From contig NC_087067.1 in assembly GCF_963678635.1 (NCBI RefSeq), positions 9,409,716 through 9,473,715 on the forward strand: a stretch of 64,000 nt of DNA. Reading direction: 5' to 3'. This DNA comes from Symsagittifera roscoffensis. Taxonomy: Eukaryota; Xenacoelomorpha; Acoela; Convolutidae. Both the position numbers and the translations under genes were made by a program. This document shows positions 52,020 through 62,144 of the stretch, in pieces. The notes beneath the pieces are model-generated. The model made no database searches. It saw only the letters and a program-made list of their open reading frames with translations, and was not told the DNA's origin. Numbering within the stretch: position 1 is the first letter of the stretch; each line of letters starts with the position of its first letter.

Positions 52020-53068
52020 GATTTATTTGTCTCTGATGTTTTGGTGTATTACTTCTATATTTTTTTTGAGAGTCGGGATAACGTGTGTTATTCCTATGAG
52101 GTGATTGAGAGTAGTTTCTTTGTCTATTTTTATAGTTTGAATTCCTATTTTGTGAATTATCTCGTGATCTATTTTGATAATTGTTGTAATTGGATCGTTG
52201 GTGATTTGATCTGTTGTTTGAATAATCTCGTGATCGATTATTATATTGTGGATTTCGATTATTCGATTAACTTCTGTTCCTATTGTTGGAATAATTTCTG
52301 TGTCTATTGTATGATGAGTTTCTTGATATATTATTTGAGTAGTGTCTATTCCTAGGATGTGAATGGGAACTGGTATCAAACGAATAATTTTGTCTGTTTG
52401 AGTTTGATCGTGAATAATTATTTCGATAATGGTTATTTATTTCTACTGTGTGATCGACAATATCGATTTTATGAGGAATTTTTTGAATTTCTTTTATCTG
52501 GTGATCTACCTCTCTAGTTAGAATTATAGGGTGATTGATTTCTTGAATGATTTCAGCTATTTGGTAGTGGTTTTGAAGAGCTGTTGTTACTATGAAAGTT
52601 TTTGTTTGGTAAATTTTGATCTTTCTTCATGTATTGATAGAATGATTTATTTGGTTCTTTGTACTTTTGTGGTTTAATTTGATTGTCTTGCTGCTTTTGC
52701 CTGCATTCAACAATACTGTGTCCGTATCTTCGGCAATAGTTACACCATTTTTTGAATGATGGTTTACATTTAAAATTTGGGTTTTTCCCATATATATTCA
52801 AAATTTCAGTGATTTTTTCGGATAAATCTGTGTCTGAAGAATAAATATGACTTATTTGTGTTGTTGTTGTTTGAATATTATTAATGTACCGTAATTTGAG
52901 ATTTTCTGTTTCTTCTAGTTTCATAGTGATTTCTGCTTGTTCTAGTTTATCTACTAGTTTCCTGAAATCTAGATCTGGTTCTCGAATTGAGGAAGGATGT
53001 AATGCTCTCTTTTTATTTGCTATATTTTGTAATTGAGGTGTTAGAGTCATCATTAAAATTTCTGTCAT
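52020..53068 (-). pseudogene. gag: Element C gag, nucleocapsid part with one zinc knuckle
   Basis: The open part 53068-52553 holds the end of the capsid-like domain (REPDLDFRKLVDKLEQAEIT) and a CCHC knuckle C-NY-C-RRYG-H-SIVE-C, spacing C-x2-C-x4-H-x4-C. Below 52553 the best frame is an Arg/Ser/Asn/Tyr-rich tail (NNRSRDYSNNRS), typical of nucleic-acid-binding nucleocapsid ends. Nucleotide frames alternate, so it is broken. Confidence 0.7.
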
Positions 53069-53265
53069 TTTGTGTTTTTATAATAATGAGTATTTAAAGA
53101 ATAAGCTTTCCGGACTAGTGTTTCGATCCTTACTGCTAATTGTTTGATCGTTTCATTTGGTAGTCTACGAATTTCATTACATAAAACTCTTCGATGTTGT
53201 TTGTTTCTTTCTGAATCAAACATTTTTGAAAATTTTTGTGTGAATCTTTTCCAATCTAATTTCAT
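53065..53265 (-). pseudogene. gag: Element C gag, capsid fragment
   Basis: W-x2-F-x3-F then RRLPNETIKQLAVRIETLVRKAY matches the retrotransposon gag (capsid) pattern. It runs into the nucleocapsid frame with a 4-base overlap (53065-53068), so a single-base change splits them. Confidence 0.6.
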
Positions 53266-53708
53266 TTCTATAGGTAGAACTGAAAAGCATTTTTGAGCTG
53301 CGCCATCAAGTGTGGTTTGTATTAACGCTGTGCGTCTATGTATCCAATTCTGGTGAAGTGGCGTATTTATGGGTTCAGGTCATATGTTTAAAATTAAATT
53401 TGCTGTGACTGCATTTAAATAATCTTCTACATGACTTGTTTGATTGTATACCATCAATGGCTTGTTTGATTGTATTGATGATCCACACATGAAGTATGGA
53501 TTCATAGTCATCTGTAGTGATTCTACAGCAATTGGCATTTGTGAAAAATTTGTGAGTTGACTTTTGTGATTTCGTGTTATTGTAAATAACAGAGTAGTGG
53601 CATTTCATTTTGCATTTGTGTTGGTTGATAATAATCAGTGTTAACTGGGTTTTGCCTTTGTTTTGGTTGATATGATTGTGTATAGGTTGGGTTTTGTGTT
53701 TGCAATGG

Positions 53709-54305
53709 TTAGTGATTTTGTGTATTAGCTGGGTTTTGTGGATAAAAATTTGTATTTTGGGATGCTTGATTTGGTCGAGATGGTTTTGCACGGTATTCTT
53801 GTGTATATGGTGCAAAAATATCTGGTTGATAATAATCATCATCATCTGATGATAGATAGTTAGGTGTATAGTTAGGTGTATTGTGTTTACCTTGGTTTTG
53901 TTCATTATTTTTACTTTGTTGGAAAAATGGATAATTTTCACTTTGGTCTTGTGAAATACGTGGGTAGTCATGAGATTTAACTGTAGTTGTTGTTGGTTGT
54001 CGAAAATTTTGTTTTTGTAAAAATAAATGATTATGAGTATTTGGGCGAAAAGATTTAGACGTTTGTGGTCTGTTTACATAGTTAAAATTGTGTTCTGCAA
54101 AGTTAATTCTTGTTAATAATTTTTGTTTTTGTATCGGTTTCATCATTGGTCTAAATGGTTGATAGCTCACGTGTGGGTATCTTGGTTCAATGGTGGGTTT
54201 AACCGTAGATTGGGGTGTTACTTGTGGTAAGATTGGGTTTTTTGGTCTTGGAGTTGTAAGGTTTGGATGCATTGGTGAGATACTTTGTTGTGCTGTTGTT
54301 ACCAC
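53709..54305 (-). pseudogene. gag: Element C gag, Pro/Gln/Asn-rich N-terminal region
   Basis: About 200 residues rich in P, Q, N, T and Y (FFQQSKNNEQNQGKH; DDDDYYQPDIFAPY), the disordered region upstream of the capsid domain. Frame is lost at 53709. Confidence 0.5.
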
Positions 54306-55293
54306 TGTGGTAACTACTCCTCCATTTGTGAGATGTGATGATGTTTGAATATCTTGATGTGTGCGATTCCCAGTTCCATTTAGATTTTCTTGTTGTATGA
54401 CAGTTGAATTTAAAGTATTATTTCCTGTTCTATCGGGTAAAAATGAATTATAGTTTAAAAAAGGTGTTGCATCAGTTGTGAGTGGATATACCTGAATATA
54501 ATCTTTGTGTATAGAATTTGTGCTAATGGCTTGACTTGAAATATCTGTTGGTATGTTAATGAATAATGTATGAGACCATTCAGAGTCCCAATCATAATCT
54601 GAATCTTCTGCTAATGCTGTATCATCTGTTGAATTTTAGGTTCTAAAATTCTTTCCTGCTTGTGACATTAAACCCAAGATTATGTGTGAAATAATCAATG
54701 ATGAACCAAGCTAAGATTTTTTTGTAAATCGTGTTTGTCATTTTGTGAAACGTCGTTGCTGGTTAAATTTTCACGAATTGTATTTAGTTATTCAGAAAAT
54801 ATCATGATTTGATGTCTTACAGTTGTATGTTTTGATGTTTGAACTGGTGAAACTCCTTGGGATTCTGGTTTTTCTAATATAGATAAATAGCTATAAATTA
54901 TTCGAAATACTTCATTAGTAAATATTGAATTTGCCCTTTGTGAATTTTGGTGTTGTTTGTTTTTTATATATTCTGTGAATACTTTTGAAAATTCTATATC
55001 TACGTCGTCTGTTTGAAGTAGAAACTTACCATGAAATTTACTTGGGCTCTGTAATTCTATGGTATAGATTCCGTACTGTTGTGATAGTGTACATATTCCT
55101 TTGAGGTAATGGTCGACAATTTGTCTTTTGATTTTTACTTCTGGAAATTCTGCTGCGCATGGACTAATTCCTTTTTCAAATAAATTTGCTCGTAAATTTT
55201 ACAAAATTTTGTTTGTCCTCTATCATCAGTGAGGGAAGTGATTATAAATGGGAGGATGGAGTTTTCATCTTCACTTTTTTCAATTGTACTCAT
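54306..55293 (-). pseudogene. gag: Element C gag, N-terminus
   Basis: An ATG at 55293 opens MSTIEKSEDENSILPFIITS and runs for about 50 residues. Downstream pieces continue in alternating frames to 54306. It is the first credible start after the candidate LTR. Confidence 0.4.
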
Positions 55294-55467
55294 TTTTGTG
55301 CTTTATGACTGTAAATTTGTAACTTTCTATGTGTTTTATTGGTTGATTCCAATTGTGTAGTCGTACTGGTTTGTTTTTGTATGTGTTTTTATTCTTTTTT
55401 TTCCTTTTTAGTGTTTTTCCTTGTTCTTTTTCCTTGTTAGTTTAAAAGGTTAGGAAGAAGAAGGATC

Positions 55468-55776
55468 ACCAAACGACAAACAATTAAACGAAAAATTTTA
55501 AGCAAACAAAGACAAATGATTCCTCCTTTTTCCTCTGAAACAAAGTTTTATTCTTCCTTTTTCCTCTGAAACCACATCATGAATGTGATGTGGTTTCAGA
55601 GTCAGAAAAATATAATGTATCATTAACAGGGTAAATTTTTTTACTGAGTATTTTAATCTGTGAAGTTCTTGTAAATGACTTGTTTCGGAGAATGCGTTTT
55701 TTTGTTTTGAAAATCTTTTTCGTGTAATTTATCTTTGTTTGCTTAAAATTTTTCGTTTAATTGTTTGTCGTTTGGT
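55468..55776. repeat. Inverted-repeat element with a nested hairpin
   Basis: The left arm 55468-55519 and right arm 55729-55776 are reverse complements (about 47 bp, one mismatch; ACCAAACGACAAACAATTAA at the outer end). Inside, CTCTGAAACCACATCA (55564-55579) pairs perfectly with 55586-55601 around a 6-base loop. No target duplication found. It lies between the gag start and the candidate LTR of element C. Confidence 0.85.
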
Positions 55777-57321
55777 TCTAATATATCCTGTTGACTGTCT
55801 GTGTGGAGTGATTAGGAGATCATATTTCTCGTTGTATTTTTCACAGTTGTGTAATATGATTGTTTGTTTATTTCCTAAATTGTCTAGTGACATAAGGTTC
55901 AGGATGATGGATGCAAAATTTGGATTAGTGATTTGTTACATTCTCGTGGCTAGTCTAAGTTAAGGTGTTAACTTACTTAATCTTAATTAGGGGTAATGAT
56001 TGTGTTCAAGGGTTGGAGAGTAGTAAATTGATCCACGAGGTTCAGGTATAATTAGAACACAAGTAGTTCGTTAGATACTATTTTAAAATTACTAAGTTTA
56101 AGTAATATCCTGGGTGAGGTAAGAGGGGGGATCAAGTGAAGGATGAATAACCGAAGTTCTTCACTGTTTACCCTATTTAGAATGGTAAGTGATATTGAAA
56201 ATGTTCTCTTAGTCCTGGGTCGTAGAAAGGGTTGGATAGTGAATCGACGTTTCAGGTCATTAGACACTATGGTAACTGTGTGGGGGAGAACAAAATTGTT
56301 CTATTTGATCCAAGGATAAGCCTTGATGATCAAGATATAAATTAATGATATAAAATTTAGTTGGGATAAAACTGAAATGGAGATCCAAGGAAAGCCTTGA
56401 TAATCTGTTTAGTTTAAAAGGTTTAATTTAGGTAAAAGTAAAAATTAGAATAGGCCTTTTTAAAGTAATTAAAAATTTTTATTGATAGAAAAGTTTAGTT
56501 TTTGATGATGTTAGTGGTTTATGAATTGTTTGTTATGTTTAGGTGATAAAGTTGTGATGAAGAAATGGTTTATATTTTACTAACAACTTGTGTATTTACT
56601 AACTAATTTTTATTTTTTGTTTTCAATAAACTTTCTTTTCAGATATCTTTTCAATTTACTGCAGTTTTGAAGAATTGATTAGAGATCTGTTTATCAATCG
56701 TTATTGTACAATAATAAGTTTAGCAACTGTAATTATTGATGAAGAATTTTCTTCAACTATACTATGTCTGCAAATGAAAATCTAAATTCATTGCTAATAA
56801 AGTTCTAAATATAAAAGTTTGTTTTGGCTTTTGACGTACGACCATGAAACTTATGGGTAAGTTCCGTTGTCGTCGTATATCGTCTCTTGTCCGAGGTCTT
56901 CTTCCAATATCGGATAATTCTCGTATTGTTCGAAATGATGGCTCTGATCTATTGAGTCGTAGAGACATTTCAATTAAATTATTGCCGTGTAACATTTTTG
57001 GGATTTTGTCTAAGTCTAATCTATTTTTTGTTAGTTCTGAGCTATTCTATTGCTTAAGGTCTTTTTCGAGACTTATGGTCGCCCCAGATGAGTTGTAACT
57101 GATGGTCTAACTCATAGAGTAATTTCAGATAAGGTACACCGTCTGCTCGTCACTCTATCCTATTTTCGGCCGGATAGATTCGTGCAACTTCTTAGTCTAA
57201 TACCGATCTTAATCTTGTTCTTATATCTCTTAGTCTCAATAGATCTAGAGTATACTGGTTTGTTACGAGCTGGTCTCTTGGAAAAGGCAACTAAATTGTA
57301 AGTTAAATTCAGATTGCTCTG
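55777..57321 (-). other. Probable LTR and leader of element C
   Basis: Non-coding and AT-rich, between the envelope end of copy 1 and the gag start. On the minus strand it would start TGTAAGTGC at 57353, immediately followed by the hairpin. The downstream LTR end and the primer binding site are not resolved. Two similar phrases (GGATAAGCCTTGATGATC near 56314, GGAAAGCCTTGATAATC near 56387) are short repeats. Confidence 0.35.
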
Positions 57322-57349
57322 GTGCTGAAACTACAAGTAGTTTCAGCAC
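57322..57349. other. Perfect 12-bp hairpin at the candidate LTR start of element C
   Basis: GTGCTGAAACTA, loop CAAG, TAGTTTCAGCAC. Perfect pairing, right where the minus-strand LTR is expected to begin (TGTAAGTGC...). Confidence 0.8.
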
Positions 57350-57367
57350 TTACAAATAAATGGGTTG

Positions 57368-60300
57368 TCAGTTAGACGGAGTATGATTGGTTAGTCTTAA
57401 ATACTTACTTTTTTCTATTTTGTGAGGTGTGTTATTTAGTGGTATACAAAGTGGATTTGAGAAATAAAAAAAAGATGTCCAGTGAAGTGTAGGGATTAGT
57501 ACGTGCTCATCGACATAGTGAGGTTGTTCAGTTTGAGGGTTGGAATGACTAAGGGTATATTGGGGAAAGAGGGGTAGGGAAGTTTGGAGAAAGGCTGGAG
57601 TATTAATGTGATGAGGGTGGTTTATATAATCGCGGGCTGATCCGGGTTTGGAGGTGAAACGGGTGGTTTGGGAATTTACTTTTGAACGTTCTATATGCAC
57701 GGTTAGTTGTGGATGATAAATGGGTTGATGTTGAGGATTGATCTAAAGAAGGGGTATAATCAGAAGAGGGTGTAGGAGTTGGTGGGCTTGATGATGTTAT
57801 ATTTGATGATAATTGGTGAATAGTTAGAGTGTGAGGATGTTGTATTTGTTGTTGAAGTGTTATTAGGTTATCTAGTTCTTGTGAAATTTGTGTGGTTTCT
57901 GGGGAATCGTTGTTGGAATGATCATTGGTAAAAGGGGAATATGTCGGGGTTGCTTGGGAAATATGATAAATGGACGAGGGGGAATTATTTGATTTGTGGA
58001 CTGGGAGAGAATAGGTTGGGAAAATGCTGGTGAGCTGGGTTCGGAGTTTGCAAATTCGTCTGGGGTTTCGATGTCTGAGTTATTAAATTGGGAAATTGTA
58101 TTAAAAACGGTGATGTCTGAATTAGTGTCAGAATCCATGCCGGATGATGCGTTAACATTGGGCAATTCAGGTGGTGGGAAAGCAAAAAGTCGTATGATGG
58201 GAATTGGGTTTTGGAGGTTGGCTGGGTGGGAAAAGGAACGGTGAAGGGATCCAACTTGTCGGCTCATCGTGGGCTAAAAAAATGATTGTTCTGAGAGTGA
58301 GAATTTGTGGTATGTGGTTGTTCGATTACTTGTTCATATGTATCGTCATTTTGAGGTTGTTGTGTTACAATGTGTTAAATTGGGCTTTGCATATGATTTG
58401 ATCTTGAATTAGTGATGTTGACTAGTGCTAAGTTTCTGAAATTCCGTGGTACTAGTGATAGTGGATGGTTTTGATTTAAACTTGGTAGTTGTGGCGCTGT
58501 AGGTAAAGTATTTGTGTTATTGTGTGATTCGTCATATGTGTTTGGTGCAGTTGATAATTTTGTATTGTTTTCTTTTATTTGTGCATCTAAAAGTATTTTA
58601 TCTATAGATGTGGAAAATATTCCAAAAAATCCTGCAAAAAGTATGCGTGCTACGCTCGCTTGTCTATTGACTTGTGTGTGGATTGCGCATGTGTTATAAA
58701 TGCCTTTTAACAAAGAAACTTTAAAACCAATAAAATTAAACATTGCGTATAATATAGTCAATCTTTCTAAGATGTAATATGGCCATCCTAGAAAGGCTAA
58801 AAGTTCGTTTTTGAAATTTACAAAACTAAAACTATTGATTGGTGATATATCTTGTGATCGATATTTTTTGCCGTTTAGATGAACAGAGTTTTTATGTCTT
58901 TAAAACATCCGCTATAATCTTGTGCGTAAATGTCTGAAAATCCTGCTGTTTCTGCAAGTTTTCGTAAGTTTTGATCTATTGAATGTCGTTGTATAGTGTC
59001 TATCTTTTTAAGTAGTTTTTGAAATTGTTGTGCAAGTATGAGGTGTTGTATATCGGATTAAGAATAGATACCTATCGATTGTAAACCGATGTTTGGGTTT
59101 CGGGCTATAGCTTTAATGTTTTCGGGTGAAAACTTTTTTAGTGGTGGCATTAATGTTGGATATGGTGTAAGTAGATAGTATTTATCTTCATCGGGATTTA
59201 ATTGTACAATGTTGTGGCTATTTTCTGATCCACATGGTACTGCTGTATGCCAAAAATATGTTCGTCCTGAGAGTGTATCAATAAAATATACTTTATTTTT
59301 GTAGAATATTGGGATTCTTTTGTAACATCGTTTATCTTCAAAAATATATAAAGGTGATACTTTTTTGGTACAAGTGTAATACCAAAAGATTTTTCCTTCA
59401 TAATCAATGAAATTTGATCTATTTCCGGATAATAAATATCCTGCATATGGTATTTTTAGAACTGCTAGTGCTAGTGACTGTAGAAATTGTGTTCTTTCAA
59501 TTTCACATAATTGTTGTAGTGTTTCTAATTCTGAAAGTGACATTTTTTGAAAAGTTCTGCTTATTGTGTAGTCTAGTTTCATATCTAAATGATATCATAT
59601 TGAATTGCGCCAAAATATGTGCTGTTCATAAGTGATATTTCTTGTAATCGTGTACTTTCTGAGTCTTGTGGTTTTAATTTTCCACCAAATTGTCCTATGT
59701 TTTTCTGAAAATTTAATGAAACGTAAGGATTTCCGTCGGTAAGTGAGTGAAATGTGGCCATCGGGTCTACAATTAAATGTCTTGTATTCAAGTCGAAACC
59801 ATTTTCGTATTCAACAAGAGTTTCTGAATACTGTGTTTTATAAATTGGCTAGTTGTATTTACATGCAAGTTCTAATTCTGGGTATATTTGAAATCGTGTT
59901 AGTTTATTTTCTATATTGCGGATGTTTCTAAATTTATGGTTCATAGATCTAAATTGGTCGGGATTTACATTTTCATATAAAATTGATTCGAAAAAAAAAA
60001 TTTTGTGAAATTTAATCATTCTTGCGTGTATTTTTGCTACTTGAAAAACTGTGCAGGTTTCTTCGGGAAACCATCCAATGGTTGCTTGTGTTCGTGTTGT
60101 AGAATCGCAATATCCTTGGCCATTTTTGCAAGGGAGTCTAATTCCTTGGTAAAGAATTGTGTCGTCTTTTATATCGCGTGTAAATTGTACTTTTTCGAGT
60201 TGTTTTTTCATATCAAAAAAAAAATATTTCTTGGTATCCTTTAATTTTTGTTGCTTTGCAATTTGAGGGGTTATTTATTCCTATATGTGGTATCCAATTT

Positions 60301-61387
60301 TTATCATGAAGATTGTATGTTAATCATCCGTGTGCTCCATGGAAGGGGAATTTTGTATCTAGTCTTATGTGACATTGGTGTTTTTCAAATTCTGCTTGAT
60401 GTGCTACATCTGGAAAAACTTGAAAATTTACAAGTTTTCTTTTTGTGCCTTCGTTTGGTGTTAAATTTAGTCGCTTTGGTTCGTTTTTAAAGTCTTGAGG
60501 GCTTAGTAGATGTAGTGATCTTTCAATATTACTTTGGTAGAAAGATTCGTGGTCCAATCAGTTTTTATTTCAGTTTGAAACTTGTGAACAAGGTACTTTC
60601 TTTTTGGAAAATGTTGCTATAAATTTGTATCCTGTTAGTGTTGTTAATCGGGCTTTTGAGTATAGTGTAGCTATTTTATTTGTTGTTTCTATAGCTTGTG
60701 GTTCGGATTCACATTGTGTGACTTGATTTATAGCATATTTGTGCAGTGTTTTTTGTTCGTTTTCTTCACAATCGTAGTGTGTTACTAATAAATCTTGGGG
60801 TCCTGTGCAAGGAGAGGGATTTTGATTTGGTTCGGAAAAAATGAGAAAAAGGAGGTGGTGAAATTTGATTATTTTTAGAATATACATGTGTATGACAATC
60901 CTGAGTATGGGTTATAATAAATGTTATGTATCCGATTGTCTTTTTTGTATATCTATCGTATTTATTTGTTATTTCTGTTGTTATAAATGGGGGAGGTAAA
61001 GATTGAGCTGTTATATTTGGAGGGTCTAGTGGAAATGGATGTTGAACAATGTTATTTAATCTTACTGTAAGTTCGAATTTTAGTGTGAGACTGCTTTGTT
61101 GTAGTATTTGGATATTATGTTCTTGTATATCTTTGTGAATATCAAGTCGATATTGTAATCTATTTACTGCCCAGTTGTGTAGTCTATTACTTTCCTGATG
61201 TTGACCAAATAATGGTGGGGGTGCTACGAATGTATTCCAATCTAATAGTAGTGGTATATTTTGAGATGATTGTTCTTGATACCGTGAATCAAGGTTGGTA
61301 GGAAAATTGAGGGGAAATGTTGATGGTGATATTTGGCTTAAAGAAGGTGTTGAGGGAAAGGAAAGTGTTTCGGGTAATGTAGATAGT
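57368..61387 (-). pseudogene. env: Envelope glycoprotein copy 1 of the element C family, broken
   Basis: The minus-strand pieces are 60887-60570, 60557-60324, 60211-59849, 59791-59585, 59582-59058, 58761-58375, 58267-57872 and 57700-57368. Features in order: a Cys-bearing ectodomain part (GQGYCDSTTRTQATIGWFPE), a segment starting MNTRHLIVDPMATFHSLTD, a helical stretch (LSELETLQQLCEIERTQF), SGRTYFWHTAVPCGS, a hydrophobic presumably membrane-spanning region (ARILFAGFFGIFSTS) and a long Pro/Asn/Ser/Thr-rich tail. Copy 2 at 45347-47375 is closely similar. I read the protein as a class-III-like fusion glycoprotein, similar in pattern to chuvirus-type envelopes. Frame changes between all pieces mean no functional product. 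Homology to copy 2 ends sharply at 61387. Confidence 0.55.
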
Positions 61388-61766
61388 CCAACTCAAGAAG
61401 GAGGTTAGGACAAAGAAAAAATTGCAACCTTGCTTGAGTGATTTTCTAAGAAAATGGGATAAGGTCATGAGCATGAACGTCCATGAGCGACCCCCCCGTC
61501 CACTTCGGGGCTTGGGTTCCACAGCCCGCGCAGACCAAAGCTAGCGATAACGAGACCAGATCCAAATGCTTGGTCACAAGCGTTTGTTTGAACTATGAAG
61601 GCCATTATGATTTGCTTGCCAAGACGTTTAAATCATCCCACTGTTACGGACCGAAAAAAAACATCAGAAAGACGAAATTCTTCACAGTTTATGCAGAAAA
61701 ATTGATAGAAACAATCATTTAGAAAAAATTATCTCCCTCACGCTATGTAAACGTACACGTTTTATG
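61388..61766. other. Spacer upstream of the element C family
   Basis: No supported gene. Ends with the target duplication GTTTTATG of the MITE. Confidence 0.35.
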
Positions 61767-62136
61767 GGGGTAGTACAACAGTGCCGAAGTACAACAGTGC
61801 CGAAAGTGAAAACTTTGTTCAACAGTGCCGAAAATGAAAACTTTGTTCAACAGTGCCGAAAATTTGAACAAATTTCAACATACTAAAGGCGGCAAGCAAA
61901 AATTAAACAGAGATCGTTTACAATCTTAAGTGGCATTAAAGATTTTGGGAGAGAAAATTTGCAATTTAGACGTTTTGGCGCCAAAATAATTGTTTAATTT
62001 GCTGTTGCAGACATTTTGGCGCCGAAATTGGAGTGATTTTCTTTGATAATTAGCGTCAGTAATTTCCCGCTCTTTAGAAAATGCGTGTAAAGGATTCTGA
62101 AATTTTCCCGCCTTTTTCGGCACTGTTGAACCCCCC
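61767..62136. mobile_element. 370-bp hAT-like MITE with 8-bp target duplication
   Basis: Flanked by GTTTTATG on both sides (61759-61766 and 62137-62144). The ends are inverted: GGGG...CAACAGTGCCGA at the left, and TCGGCACTGTTGAACCCCCC at the right. The left end also carries a tandem repeat, CAACAGTGCCGAAAATGAAAACTTTGTT-like (33-bp period, about 61785-61870). Inside is TTTTGGCGCC twice. No coding capacity. Confidence 0.8.
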
Positions 62137-62144
62137 GTTTTATG

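Larger units (their letters stand above)
45347..57353 (-). mobile_element. Element C: Ty3/Gypsy-like retroelement with envelope, minus strand, inactive
   Basis: Read on the minus strand: candidate LTR (from about 57353), gag (55293 down to about 52020), protease (about 51550), linker, RT (50534-49977), RNase H (about 49535-49257), pol C-terminus without integrase core (about 49200-48550), then an envelope-like ORF in pieces (47375-45347). The gag-pol-env order is that of an env-bearing Ty3/Gypsy element. The 3' end is cut off at 45347, where homology to the second envelope copy stops. The sequence is AT-rich and unlike the A/B family in every gene. Confidence 0.72.

Noticed and set aside
53375-53971. 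His/Thr/Ile-rich minus-strand frame in gag of element C
   Set aside because: It overlaps the Pro/Gln-rich gag frame and has the low-complexity look of a shifted reading of it.
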